DNA of 40,011 bases from CAZXNF01 sp050741255 (GTDB taxonomy: Bacteria > Pseudomonadota > Gammaproteobacteria > Burkholderiales > SG8-41): the NCBI GenBank assembly GCA_050741255.1, contig JBOIEQ010000022.1, positions 1 to 40,011 of the forward strand, in the 5' to 3' direction. The notes beneath the pieces were generated by a model. The model was given only the letters and a program-made list of their open reading frames with translations, searched no databases and was not told the origin of the DNA. Shown one piece after another: positions 8,703 to 16,343 of the stretch. The translations under genes and the position numbers were made by a program. Within the stretch, counting starts at the first letter, position 1; each line of letters begins with the position of its first letter.

Positions 8703-8846
8703 GCCGCAGATACCCGCAGATAAACGCGGATAAAAACGCCAAGCCTTGCGAGCTTAAATGAATTATCTGCGTTTATCTGCGTGTATCCGCGGCTGCAAGG
8801 TCTTGCCTTAGACCTTATCGGCGTCTATCGGTGGTCATCGGCGGCT
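8703..8846. repeat. 10-base periodic repeat with a 31-base inverted pair
   Basis: Two 31-base arms, 8703-8733 and 8763-8793, are inverted copies of each other with three mismatches and a 29-base centre. Each arm is built of decamers of the form TTATCTGCGT / GTATCCGCGG. A further set of three decamers of the same phase, TTATCGGCGT, CTATCGGTGG and TCATCGGCGG, follows at 8815-8844. It fills the gap between the isopropylmalate-dehydrogenase-like gene and the Ldh2 gene. As RNA the arms would fold into a long hairpin. It looks like a dispersed extragenic repeat rather than an operator. Confidence 0.8.
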
Positions 8847-8861
8847 CAAAAGGGTTGCGCC

Positions 8862-9941
8862 TCAGGCCGCCGCGCGTTTTTCGGCCAGCACGGCTTTCGT
8901 CACCGCCTGCCCGAAGCCCTGCGTGTTGCCGCGCCCGCCGAGGTCGCCCGTCCGCACCTCGGCGTTCGCCAGCGCGACGTCCACCGCCGTCTGGATCGCC
9001 TTGCAGGCTTCCAGATAAGCAGGCTTGTTGTGCCGCACGCCCAGCCATTCGAGCAGCATCGCCGCCGACAGGATCATGCCGGTCGGGTTGGCAATGCCCT
9101 TGCCGGCGATATCGGGCGCGGAACCGTGGCCCGCGTTCGCGATCGCATGCTCGTCGCCCGCGTTCAGCGCCGCCGCCAGGCCGAGGCCACCGGACAGCGC
9201 GACTGCCTCGTTCGACAGGATGTCGCCAAACATGTTGGTGATGAGGATCACGTCGAAGCGATCGGGCCGTGTGTAGAGATCGGCCGCCATCGCATCGATG
9301 TCCATCTCGCGCATGGCGATGTCCGGATGCGCCTTGGACAGCGCCCACGCCTCGCCCATGAACAGGCCATCGGTGACCTGCAACACGTGCTGCTTGCCGA
9401 CCGCCGTCACGTTCTTGCGGCGGCGCTGCGCGTACTCGAACGCCACCTTGGAAATGCGGCGCGAGCCCTGGCGCGTGATCTTGCGCACCGACAGCGCCAC
9501 GTCTTCCGTCGGCATGAACTCGGCAATGCCCTGGAACATGTTGCGGTCGGCGTAGAAGCCTTCCGTGTTCTCGCGGACGATCAGCACGTCCAGTCCCTGG
9601 CGCGCGAGCGGTATGCCCGGGCGGCTACGCGCGGGGCGCAGGTTCGCGTACAGCTCCAGCCGCTTGCGGATGGTGCCCGGCACGTTGATGCCGCCCTTGT
9701 CGCGCGGCGGATACTCGGTCATGCCGCAGGGTCCGAGGATGACGCCGTCGGCGTCGACGGCGGCCTGGATGGCCGAGTCGGTCAGCGTGGTGGCGTTCTT
9801 GCGGAAGCTCGGCATGCCGACGTCGATCTGGTTGAGTCGGAGACCCAGCCCATAGACCTGATCCGCGGCTTTCACCACCTCCAGCGCCGCCGCCATGATT
9901 TCCGGCCCGATGTCGTCTCCGGGCATGACTACGATATTCAT
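8862..9941 (-). CDS. Isocitrate/isopropylmalate dehydrogenase family protein, 359 aa
   Basis: This is a beta-decarboxylating dehydrogenase of the family holding 3-isopropylmalate, tartrate and homoisocitrate dehydrogenases; cytoplasmic, using NAD(P) and Mg/Mn. Markers are MPGDDIGPEI (residues 6-15), IVRENTEGFYA (121-131), the lysine in AVGKQHVLQ (Lys183) and NMFGDILSNEA (236-246). In typical members the last motif is GDILSDEA; here the second metal-ligand Asp is Asn244. The length is normal. LeuB is unlikely because no leuCD genes are near and the cluster is catabolic. The start is ATG with AAGGAAAG ten bases upstream. It lies 22 bases after the Gfo/Idh/MocA gene and shares its strand. Confidence 0.88.
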   Translation of the reverse strand: MNIVVMPGDDIGPEIMAAALEVVKAADQVYGLGLRLNQIDVGMPSFRKNATTLTDSAIQAAVDADGVILGPCGMTEYPPRDKGGINVPGTIRKRLELYANLRPARSRPGIPLARQGLDVLIVRENTEGFYADRNMFQGIAEFMPTEDVALSVRKITRQGSRRISKVAFEYAQRRRKNVTAVGKQHVLQVTDGLFMGEAWALSKAHPDIAMREMDIDAMAADLYTRPDRFDVILITNMFGDILSNEAVALSGGLGLAAALNAGDEHAIANAGHGSAPDIAGKGIANPTGMILSAAMLLEWLGVRHNKPAYLEACKAIQTAVDVALANAEVRTGDLGGRGNTQGFGQAVTKAVLAEKRAAA

Positions 9942-9963
9942 TGCTTGGTCTTTCCTTGGTTGG

Positions 9964-10968
9964 TTAATGCCTGGCCGCCAGCCGGTACGCGTCCTCGACC
10001 AGCCGCAGGGTTTCGAGATTATCCTCCGGCGCCGTCTCGAACGGGGCGCCCGTGCGCAGGCATTCGACGAAGTGGGCGATCCCGCTATCGAAACAGGCCT
10101 GGTAGGCCGCCTTGAAATCCACGGGCGCGCGCATCGGTTCGGTGCCGCGCAGTTCGATCGCCTGGTCGTCCATCAGCACGCTCCCTTTCGATCCGATCAG
10201 TTCCAGCCGGTCGGCCACCGCCGCGCCGAAACCGGGTGCGACGAAACTGCCCGCCAGCACCACCGGCGCGCCGGCGGCGGTTTCCAGCATGAGCGTCGCC
10301 AGTGTCTCGCCCGGCATGTCGGGCTCGGTATGCAGCGTGCGCGCCGCGACCACCTGCAACGGGCCGAGCAGGAAACGCAGCACGTCGAGCTGGTGGATCA
10401 GCACCTCGGCGATCATCAGGCGTTCTTCCGTCGCCATGTAGGGCGCCCGCGCCACCGCCGGACGCTTGCCTTCCGCGTCCGCCAGGAAACCCGAGCGGTG
10501 CATGGTCATCACGCATTGCCGGATCGTGCCGACCTTCCCCGCCGCAATCCATTCGCGCAACGTGCGGAAATGCGGGGCCCAGCGCCGGTTCTCGTGCACC
10601 ATCAGGCGCACGCGGCCCGCCACGTCGCGGACCAGTGCCTCGGATTCCGCCAGTGTGGGTGCCAGCGGCTTCTGGCACAGCACGTCGACGCCATGATCCG
10701 CCGCAAGCCGCACGAGCGGTCCGTGCGTGCCCCGCCAGGTGGCGATGTCCACCGCCTGCAACCGCTCCGCCGCGAACATCGCCGCCGCGTCGGTATGGAC
10801 CGCCGGGATGCCGAACTCGTCCGCCCGGCTGCGCGCCCGCGCGGGATCGAGGTCGCACACCGCCACGACCTCGACGCCGGGCAGCTTCTTCCACGCGAGC
10901 AGGTGAAAGCGCGAGATGTCGCCCGCGCCGATCAGCCCGACGCGCAGCGGCGCCGCCGCGCCGTTCAA
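9964..10968 (-). CDS. Gfo/Idh/MocA family oxidoreductase 1, 334 aa
   Basis: This is an NAD(P)-dependent oxidoreductase, usually acting on sugars, inositols or other polyols; cytoplasmic. The N-terminal Rossmann motif is GLIGAGDISRFH (residues 11-22). The second signature reads LCQKPLAPT, with Lys100 kept and the usual Glu of EKP replaced by Gln. EVLIHQLDVLRFLLG supplies the catalytic His192. The start is TTG, sharing bases with the stop of the upstream SBP gene (TTGA), so translation is coupled. The tight coupling suggests that the ligand of SBP 3 is its substrate or precursor. Confidence 0.9.
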   Translation of the reverse strand: MNGAAAPLRVGLIGAGDISRFHLLAWKKLPGVEVVAVCDLDPARARSRADEFGIPAVHTDAAAMFAAERLQAVDIATWRGTHGPLVRLAADHGVDVLCQKPLAPTLAESEALVRDVAGRVRLMVHENRRWAPHFRTLREWIAAGKVGTIRQCVMTMHRSGFLADAEGKRPAVARAPYMATEERLMIAEVLIHQLDVLRFLLGPLQVVAARTLHTEPDMPGETLATLMLETAAGAPVVLAGSFVAPGFGAAVADRLELIGSKGSVLMDDQAIELRGTEPMRAPVDFKAAYQACFDSGIAHFVECLRTGAPFETAPEDNLETLRLVEDAYRLAARH

Positions 10969-11978
10969 GGATTGTCGGCGCTGATTTTGGCCGCCTGCGC
11001 CACCTTGGAATACTTGGCCAGCTCGGACTTGAACAGCACTGTGGCTTCTTCAGGACTGTTGCCGACCACTTCCGCGCCCAGCCCCGCCATGCGTTCCTTG
11101 ATATCGGGCAGCGCCAGCGCCTTCACCATCTCCTGGTTCAGCCGGATGATGATCTCGCGCGGCGTCTTCGCCGGCGCCACCGCGCCGTACCAGGTGCTCA
11201 TCACGTAGCCCGGCACGCCCGACTCGGTGATGGTCGGCACGTCGGGCAACGCCGCGATCCGCTTGTCGGTCGTCACCGCGAGCGCACGCACGCGGCCGGA
11301 CTGGATGTGCGGCATGATCGGCGGTGCGGTATTGAACGCGGACATCACCTGCCCGCCCACCAGATCGACCGCGATCGGCGCGCCGCCCTTGTAGGGAATC
11401 GCCAGCAGGTCGGTTTTCGTCATCATCTTGAACATCTCGCCCGCGAAATGCTCCGGGCTGCCGATGCCGGAGGTGGCGTAGGTCAGCGCGCCCGGCTTGG
11501 CCCGCGCCAGCGCCAGGAAGTCCTTGACGTTCCGCGCCGGCAGGGAGGGATTCACGCACAGCACGTTGGGCACGTTGGTGACCACCGAGATCGGCGTGAG
11601 GTCGGTCTCGATGTCGTAGCCGAGGTTCTTGTAGACCGGCTTGCTCATGATGTGCGACACAGACATGAAGAGCAGCGTGTAGCCGTCCGCCGGGGCATCC
11701 GCCGCGAGCTTGGCCGCGATGTTCGCGTTCGCGCCGGGGCGGTTGTCGACGATGAACTGCTGCTTCAACGACTCGGACACCTTGGCGCCGAGCGCGCGCG
11801 CCATGATGTCGGTGCCGCCGCCCGGGGCATAGCCGACGAGGATACGCACCGGCTTGGCCGGATAGGTGGCGGGGGCCTGCGCGAACGCGCCGCTCGCGAC
11901 AACCGTCGCCACAGCCGCCGCGCAAGCCCGCACGCCCGTTTTGATGCCGTTAGGAATACCCTTGCTTGCTGCGATCAT
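10965..11978 (-). CDS. Bug/TctC TTT substrate-binding protein (SBP 3), 337 aa
   Basis: First gene of the 5690-11978 minus-strand cluster, behind a strong AGGAGGAG site. The leader is longer than usual, with about 17 residues before the hydrophobic core (ACAAAVATVVASGAFAQ). GYAPGGGTDIMAR and VDNRPGANANI are present, and the cleft block reads IPYKGGAPIAVDLVGG. LPDVPTITESGVPGY and VAPAKTPRE mark the C-terminal lobe. Its stop overlaps the start of the Gfo/Idh/MocA gene. The 92 bases upstream, shared with the divergent racemase-like gene, hold a CCGGCTCCG direct repeat but no clear promoter. Confidence 0.9.
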   Translation of the reverse strand: MIAASKGIPNGIKTGVRACAAAVATVVASGAFAQAPATYPAKPVRILVGYAPGGGTDIMARALGAKVSESLKQQFIVDNRPGANANIAAKLAADAPADGYTLLFMSVSHIMSKPVYKNLGYDIETDLTPISVVTNVPNVLCVNPSLPARNVKDFLALARAKPGALTYATSGIGSPEHFAGEMFKMMTKTDLLAIPYKGGAPIAVDLVGGQVMSAFNTAPPIMPHIQSGRVRALAVTTDKRIAALPDVPTITESGVPGYVMSTWYGAVAPAKTPREIIIRLNQEMVKALALPDIKERMAGLGAEVVGNSPEEATVLFKSELAKYSKVAQAAKISADNP

Positions 11979-12070
11979 GACTCCTCCTGGTTGTCAAAAT
12001 TCCGCGCGGTGTTTCCCCGCGTCCGTGGACCGGCTCCGTAACCGGCGCCGGCTCCGGCTAAAATGCGCGG

Positions 12071-12733
12071 ATGAACAAGCCCCGCATCGCCCTTATACAC
12101 GCCACCCCGGTGGCCATCGAACCGATCGTCGCCGCCTTCAGGCGCAACTGGCCCGAGGCGCAGACGACCAACCTGCTCGAGGATTCGCTCGCGTCCGACC
12201 TGTCCCGCGACGGCCGCATCACCGACGCGATGAACGCGCGCTTTTCCCGGCTCGCGCGCTACGCCGTCGACTGCGGCGCGGACGCTGTGCTCTTCACCTG
12301 CTCGGCCTTCGGCACGTCCATCGAGCACGCGGCCGGCGCCACGCCGGTGCCCGTGCTGAAGCCCAACGAGGCCATGATCGAGGATGCACTGGCGGCCGGC
12401 ACCCGCATCGGGCTGCTCGCCACCTTCGAGCCCAGCCTCCCGTCCATGCAGGCCGAATTCGAGGCCATGGCGAAGGCGCGCGGAATCAAGGTCGAGCTGC
12501 GCACCAAGGCCGTGCCTGCCGCCATGCAGCGACTGCTGGCTGGCGATCCCGAAGGCCACGATGCCCTCATCGCGGAAGGCGCGAAGGAACTGGCGGACTG
12601 CGAAGTCCTCATGCTCGGCCAGTTCTCGATGGCGAGCGCCGCGTCCCGCGTCGCCGCGGCCGTGCCTACCGCGAAAATCCTGACCAGCCCTGATTCCGCG
12701 ATCGCGCGCCTGCGCGCCGCGCTCAAGGCGTGA
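12071..12733 (+). CDS. Asp/Glu racemase-superfamily protein, N-half cysteine only, 220 aa
   Basis: This has the two-domain fold of Asp/Glu racemases, hydantoin racemases and arylmalonate decarboxylase; cytoplasmic. The first catalytic position is LFTCSAFGTSIEH with Cys77. The second, normally a Cys-Thr pair, reads MLGQFSMAS with Gln184 in its place. A true two-base racemase needs both cysteines, so a one-base reaction (decarboxylation, isomerisation or lyase chemistry) or another role is more likely; this is inference from the family mechanism. The gene is transcribed alone between two minus-strand clusters and ends 7 bases from the convergent SDR gene. Confidence 0.82.
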   Translation: MNKPRIALIHATPVAIEPIVAAFRRNWPEAQTTNLLEDSLASDLSRDGRITDAMNARFSRLARYAVDCGADAVLFTCSAFGTSIEHAAGATPVPVLKPNEAMIEDALAAGTRIGLLATFEPSLPSMQAEFEAMAKARGIKVELRTKAVPAAMQRLLAGDPEGHDALIAEGAKELADCEVLMLGQFSMASAASRVAAAVPTAKILTSPDSAIARLRAALKA

Positions 12734-12740
12734 CACGCGG

Positions 12741-13541
12741 TCACTCGATCCGCTTCGCATCACCCGTGAACTCCAGCGCGCAGAACGGTCCGCCGTGGAA
12801 GTCCGCCTCCGGCCCCGGCGGCGCCAGCTTGCCCGCGATCGCCGCAGCATAGTTCTCCGCGTTGTCGCGCGGTTTGTAGCCGATCTTCGCCGCATCCGGG
12901 CTGTCCCAGCGGGCCCGCGTGTTCGCCGACACGCCGTAGACCACCACGAAGTGATACGCCGGCGCCTCGATGGCCGCGCGCGCGAGTTCCACCATGTCGC
13001 CGTGGGAGAGCCAGGTCGTCAGCTGCCGCTTGTCCGCGGGCTCGGCACGGAACGAACCGATGCGCAGGCACGCGACGCTCATCCCGTGCTTGTCGGCATA
13101 CAGCCGACCCACCGCCTCGCCGAACACCTTGGAAACCCCGTAGCGGCTGTCGGGCCGCACCGGCACGTCCCGCCCCACGCGCCCTTCCACCCGGTAATAG
13201 CCGATGGTGTGGTTGGAACTGGCGAACACCACGCGCTTCACCCCGGCCTGGCGCGCCGCCTCGAAGACGTTGTAGGTAGCAGCGATGTTGTTGGGCAGGA
13301 TCTTGTCCCAGGCGTCCTCGCGCGGCACGCCCGCCAGATGCACCACGCAGTCGATGCCCGTGAACGCCTTCGCGGCGGCCGCCGGATCGGTGAAATCGCA
13401 GACCACCGATTCTTCGCCCGCCCCGGCCTTGACCGGACGCAGGTCGGCGAGCCGCAGGAGCGGATAGCGCCCCTTGAGGCCCCGGTGCAGCACGCTGCCG
13501 ATTTCGCCGGCGGCGCCGGTGATGAGTACCTTCGTGTTCAT
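12741..13541 (-). CDS. Uronate dehydrogenase-like NAD-dependent SDR, 266 aa
   Basis: This is an extended short-chain dehydrogenase close to bacterial uronate dehydrogenase (Udh), which oxidises galacturonate or glucuronate to the aldarolactone. Seen are the Rossmann GAAGEIG (residues 9-15), HLAGVPREDAWDKILPNNI, the very Udh-like FASSNHTIGYY (106-116) and catalytic YGVSK with Tyr134 and Lys138. Length and order match Udh (about 265). The start is ATG with AAAGGAAAG ten bases upstream. It is the last gene of the cluster that begins at 18430. No uronate isomerase or glucarate dehydratase lies nearby, so the native substrate may be another cyclic hemiacetal or hydroxy acid. Confidence 0.82.
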   Translation of the reverse strand: MNTKVLITGAAGEIGSVLHRGLKGRYPLLRLADLRPVKAGAGEESVVCDFTDPAAAAKAFTGIDCVVHLAGVPREDAWDKILPNNIAATYNVFEAARQAGVKRVVFASSNHTIGYYRVEGRVGRDVPVRPDSRYGVSKVFGEAVGRLYADKHGMSVACLRIGSFRAEPADKRQLTTWLSHGDMVELARAAIEAPAYHFVVVYGVSANTRARWDSPDAAKIGYKPRDNAENYAAAIAGKLAPPGPEADFHGGPFCALEFTGDAKRIE

Positions 13542-13602
13542 GAAGCGGTCTTTCCTTTGTGTACGAGGCGGCCGCTGCCGCGGCGCCGGCCCGCGATGTC
13601 GG

Positions 13603-14337
13603 CTACGCCGCCTTGCGGGCGCCGATCATGTGGTCGCGCAACAACCGGCCAAAGCCCGGGATGCCCTGATCGTAGCCGATCTTGCGCAGCGCATCCCAGA
13701 TCGTGACCTGCGATGTCGTCAGCACCGGCTTGCGCGAATCGCGCTCGAGGCGTTCGATGATGTCGATCGTGCGCCAGTTCGTGCAGGCCAGCACGATGGC
13801 CTCCGCGTCGGGGCGATCCACCTGCCGCCCCATCTCGTAGGCGGTCTCCACCTCGAGCCGGCCGATCTGCAGGTTGTCGACCAGGTTCATGCCGTCGCAT
13901 GCGACGACGCTGAACCCATTGGCATCGAGAAACGAGGCGCACAGCCCGTTCACCGTCGGACTGAATGGAGAGCCGAGCGCCAGCCTGTTGACCCCCAGCG
14001 CCCGCGCGGCCTCGAGCAAGGCCGTCGACGTCGTGGTCGCCGGTTTGCCGGTGGCGGCTTCGATGCGCTCGATCATCTTGCGGTCGGTGCCGATCCCGTG
14101 CAGGAAACTGGGGGCGGTCGCGCCGAGCACGATGATGTCGACGTCGGCGGACGCGAGGAGCTTCGCTTCGTACTCCAGGGTATCGACCATGCTGCCGATC
14201 ATCTCGGTCGTGACCTGGCTGATGAACAGGCGGGCGACGTGCAGCGTCACGCCCTTGGGCAGCACCTGGAAGAACTCGGTCTCGACGGTGGTGTTCGAGG
14301 AAGGGGCCAGCAGACCGATGCGCCCGGTAAAACCCAT
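13603..14337 (-). CDS. Maleate isomerase/arylmalonate decarboxylase-like protein, 244 aa
   Basis: This is a racemase-superfamily protein of the branch with maleate cis-trans isomerase and arylmalonate decarboxylase (AMDase). LLAPSSNTTVETEF (residues 9-22) is the carboxylate-binding loop typical of the branch. The C-half catalytic site is VLACTNWRT with Cys185. The N-half site reads VLGATAPSFLHG and has no cysteine. Maleate isomerase needs both, whereas AMDase has Gly in the first half and Cys in the second, so AMDase-like decarboxylation of a malonate derivative is the closer match. The start is ATG after AAGGAGAG. It lies between SBP 4 and the SDR, all on the minus strand. Confidence 0.85.
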   Translation of the reverse strand: MGFTGRIGLLAPSSNTTVETEFFQVLPKGVTLHVARLFISQVTTEMIGSMVDTLEYEAKLLASADVDIIVLGATAPSFLHGIGTDRKMIERIEAATGKPATTTSTALLEAARALGVNRLALGSPFSPTVNGLCASFLDANGFSVVACDGMNLVDNLQIGRLEVETAYEMGRQVDRPDAEAIVLACTNWRTIDIIERLERDSRKPVLTTSQVTIWDALRKIGYDQGIPGFGRLLRDHMIGARKAA

Positions 14338-14407
14338 CAGAACTCTCCTTCTAAACTATCAGCATCGCCGCGGGCGCGGGAACACGGACGGCGGCGTCAC
14401 TACGCCA

Positions 14408-15388
14408 CTACTCGGCCTTGGCGCCGGACTCGCGAACGGCCTTCGCATACTTTTCCGACTCGGCGCGCACGAACGCCGCGAACTGCTCGGGCGTGTCGCC
14501 CACGGGCTCGCTCCCGAGCTGCTTGATGCGCTCGGTGATCTCGGGCGTCTTCACGATGCGCACGATTTCCCGGTTGAGCTTGGCGACGATGTCCTTCGGC
14601 ACGCCGGCCGGCGCGTGCATGGAGTACCAGGCGTTCACTTCGTAGCCCTTGACGCCCTGCTCGCTGAAGGTGGCGACGTCCGGCAGCTCGGCCAGCCGCT
14701 TGTCACGGGCGATTGCGATGGCCTTCAGCTTGCCGCCCTTGATCTGCGGCATCACCGAGGCGGCGGTGTCGAACATCATGTTGGTCTGGCCGGCGATGGT
14801 GTCGATCTGCGCCGGCGCGCCGCCCTTGTACGGCACGTGCAGCAGGTTGATCCCCGCCATGGACGCGAAAATCGCGCCGGCCATGTGCGGCGGCGTGCCG
14901 GAACCACCGGAGGCGTAGGAATACTTGCCGGGCGCGGCCTTCGCGGCGGCGATGAACTCCTGCAGGTTCCTGAACGGCATCGCGTTGTTGAACACCAGCA
15001 CGGTCGGCGCCACCGCGATCTGGGTGATCGGCGAGAAGTCCTTCACCGGGTCGTAGCCGGGGTTCTTGTAGAGATTGGGCGCCAGGGCATGCGTCGCGAT
15101 CGACGACAGCAGCAGCGTGTAGCCGTCCGGAACGGCGCGGGCGGCGATCTGGGTGCCGATCGTTGTTCCCGCGCCCGGGCGGTTGTCGATCACCACCTGC
15201 TGGCCCCAGGCTTCGCCAAGCTTCTGACCGATCATGCGCGCCAGCGTGTCGTTGCCGCCGCCGGGCGGATACGGAACGACCAGCCGGATCGGCCGCGACG
15301 GGTAACTCGCGGCCGTGTCGGCGGCGAAGGCTGGGGCACCGGCCGCGCCTACGGCAAGCACGACACAGCAGCGGGCGATCAGCTTCAT
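14408..15388 (-). CDS. Bug/TctC TTT substrate-binding protein (SBP 4), 326 aa
   Basis: A textbook member: signal peptide to about residue 22 (AGAAGAPAFAADT), YPSRPIRLVVPYPPGGGNDTLAR, VDNRPGAGT, PDGYTLLLS, HVPYKGGAPAQIDTIAG and MHAPAGVPKD. The ATG overlaps the stop of the upstream 3-hydroxyacyl-CoA-dehydrogenase-like gene (ATGA), and a GGAGG site lies inside that gene's end. The coupling on one side and the AMDase-like gene 70 bases downstream place it in the middle of a catabolic operon, so its ligand is probably the operon's substrate. Confidence 0.92.
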   Translation of the reverse strand: MKLIARCCVVLAVGAAGAPAFAADTAASYPSRPIRLVVPYPPGGGNDTLARMIGQKLGEAWGQQVVIDNRPGAGTTIGTQIAARAVPDGYTLLLSSIATHALAPNLYKNPGYDPVKDFSPITQIAVAPTVLVFNNAMPFRNLQEFIAAAKAAPGKYSYASGGSGTPPHMAGAIFASMAGINLLHVPYKGGAPAQIDTIAGQTNMMFDTAASVMPQIKGGKLKAIAIARDKRLAELPDVATFSEQGVKGYEVNAWYSMHAPAGVPKDIVAKLNREIVRIVKTPEITERIKQLGSEPVGDTPEQFAAFVRAESEKYAKAVRESGAKAE

Positions 15389-16338
15389 TTTTTTCCTCCA
15401 GCGGGGGCTCTGCCCCGGTCGTTTTCCATCAGGTCCAGCAGCGCGCGGAGGCCATTCTCATAGCGTTCGCGTTCCCGCGCAATGGCGGTGGCGTCCCATT
15501 CCATGAAGCCGCCGCCGGTCTTCATGCCATGGCGGCCTTTCGCCAGCATGCTTTCCAGCACTTTCGCCGGCCCCTGCGCGTTCGACAGCGTCGGAAACAC
15601 CCGGCGGTAGAGGTTGGTGCTGATCTCCCAGCCCGAGTGCTCCTTCTGCAGGATGGGGCCGCACACGGCGTAGCGGAATCCGAAACCGTAGCGGACGGCG
15701 GCGTCCACGTCTTCGGCAGTCGCCACCCCTTTGTCCACGAGATCGAGCGCCTCGCGCATGAGCGCCGCCTGGATGCGATTGACGAGATAGCCGACCAGAT
15801 CCTTGTTGACGCGCACCGGCCGCTTGCCGAGACCTCGCATCGTTTCGACCAGCGCGTCGGCCAGCGCCGGATCGGTTTCCGCCGCACAGACCACTTCGAC
15901 GATCGGCACGAACTGGGCGGGCATCAGGAAATGCAGTCCCAGCATGCGGTGCCGCGTCTTGAGGCCCGCGGCGATCTCGCCGATCGGGTAGCTCGAGGAA
16001 TTGCTGCTGAGGACAGCAGCGGGCGGCGCCAGCGCTTCCAGCTCCGCGAAAATCCGGCGCTTGAGCGGCAGGTCCTCGGTGGCGCTCTCGCTGACGAGTT
16101 CGACGCCTTCCCACTGCACGTCCGTCAACGCGCCCACCACGCGGATGCGCCCGGCGGCTTCGGGGCTCGAGCCCGCGCGCGCCATGCCCTCGGCAAGTCG
16201 GGCCGGCAGCGCTTCGCGCACCGCCGCGCCGGGGTCCACCAGTTGCACGTCCCAGCCGCCGCCCGCGAACACCATGGCGACGCCGCTGCCCATGGTGCCG
16301 CCGCCGAGGACGACGACTTTACGTTGCGCGGCGTTCAC
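15385..16338 (-). CDS. 3-hydroxyacyl-CoA dehydrogenase family protein, 317 aa
   Basis: This is an NAD-dependent dehydrogenase with the 3HCDH N- and C-domains in one 317-residue chain, the size of single-function members such as carnitine dehydrogenase and L-gulonate 3-dehydrogenase rather than the FadB fusion. Seen are VVVLGGGTMGSGVA near residue 8, SSNSSSYPIGEIA, GLHFLMPAQFVPIVEVV with the catalytic His, and NKDLVGYLVNRIQAALMREA in the C-domain. HFLMPAQ replaces the usual HFxNPxx, so a hydroxy acid other than an acyl-CoA is plausible. The GTG start at 16338 is 5 bases after the amidohydrolase stop; the longer open frame to 17454 is a shadow. Confidence 0.88.
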   Translation of the reverse strand: MNAAQRKVVVLGGGTMGSGVAMVFAGGGWDVQLVDPGAAVREALPARLAEGMARAGSSPEAAGRIRVVGALTDVQWEGVELVSESATEDLPLKRRIFAELEALAPPAAVLSSNSSSYPIGEIAAGLKTRHRMLGLHFLMPAQFVPIVEVVCAAETDPALADALVETMRGLGKRPVRVNKDLVGYLVNRIQAALMREALDLVDKGVATAEDVDAAVRYGFGFRYAVCGPILQKEHSGWEISTNLYRRVFPTLSNAQGPAKVLESMLAKGRHGMKTGGGFMEWDATAIARERERYENGLRALLDLMENDRGRAPAGGKK

Positions 16339-16343
16339 GGGAC

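Noticed and set aside
8862..9941. Assignment as leuB
   Set aside because: No leuA, leuC or leuD genes are nearby, the metal site is altered and the context is catabolic.
8781..10115. A 444-residue plus-strand frame
   Set aside because: Antisense shadow of the isopropylmalate-dehydrogenase-like gene, with His/Arg-rich composition and no motif.
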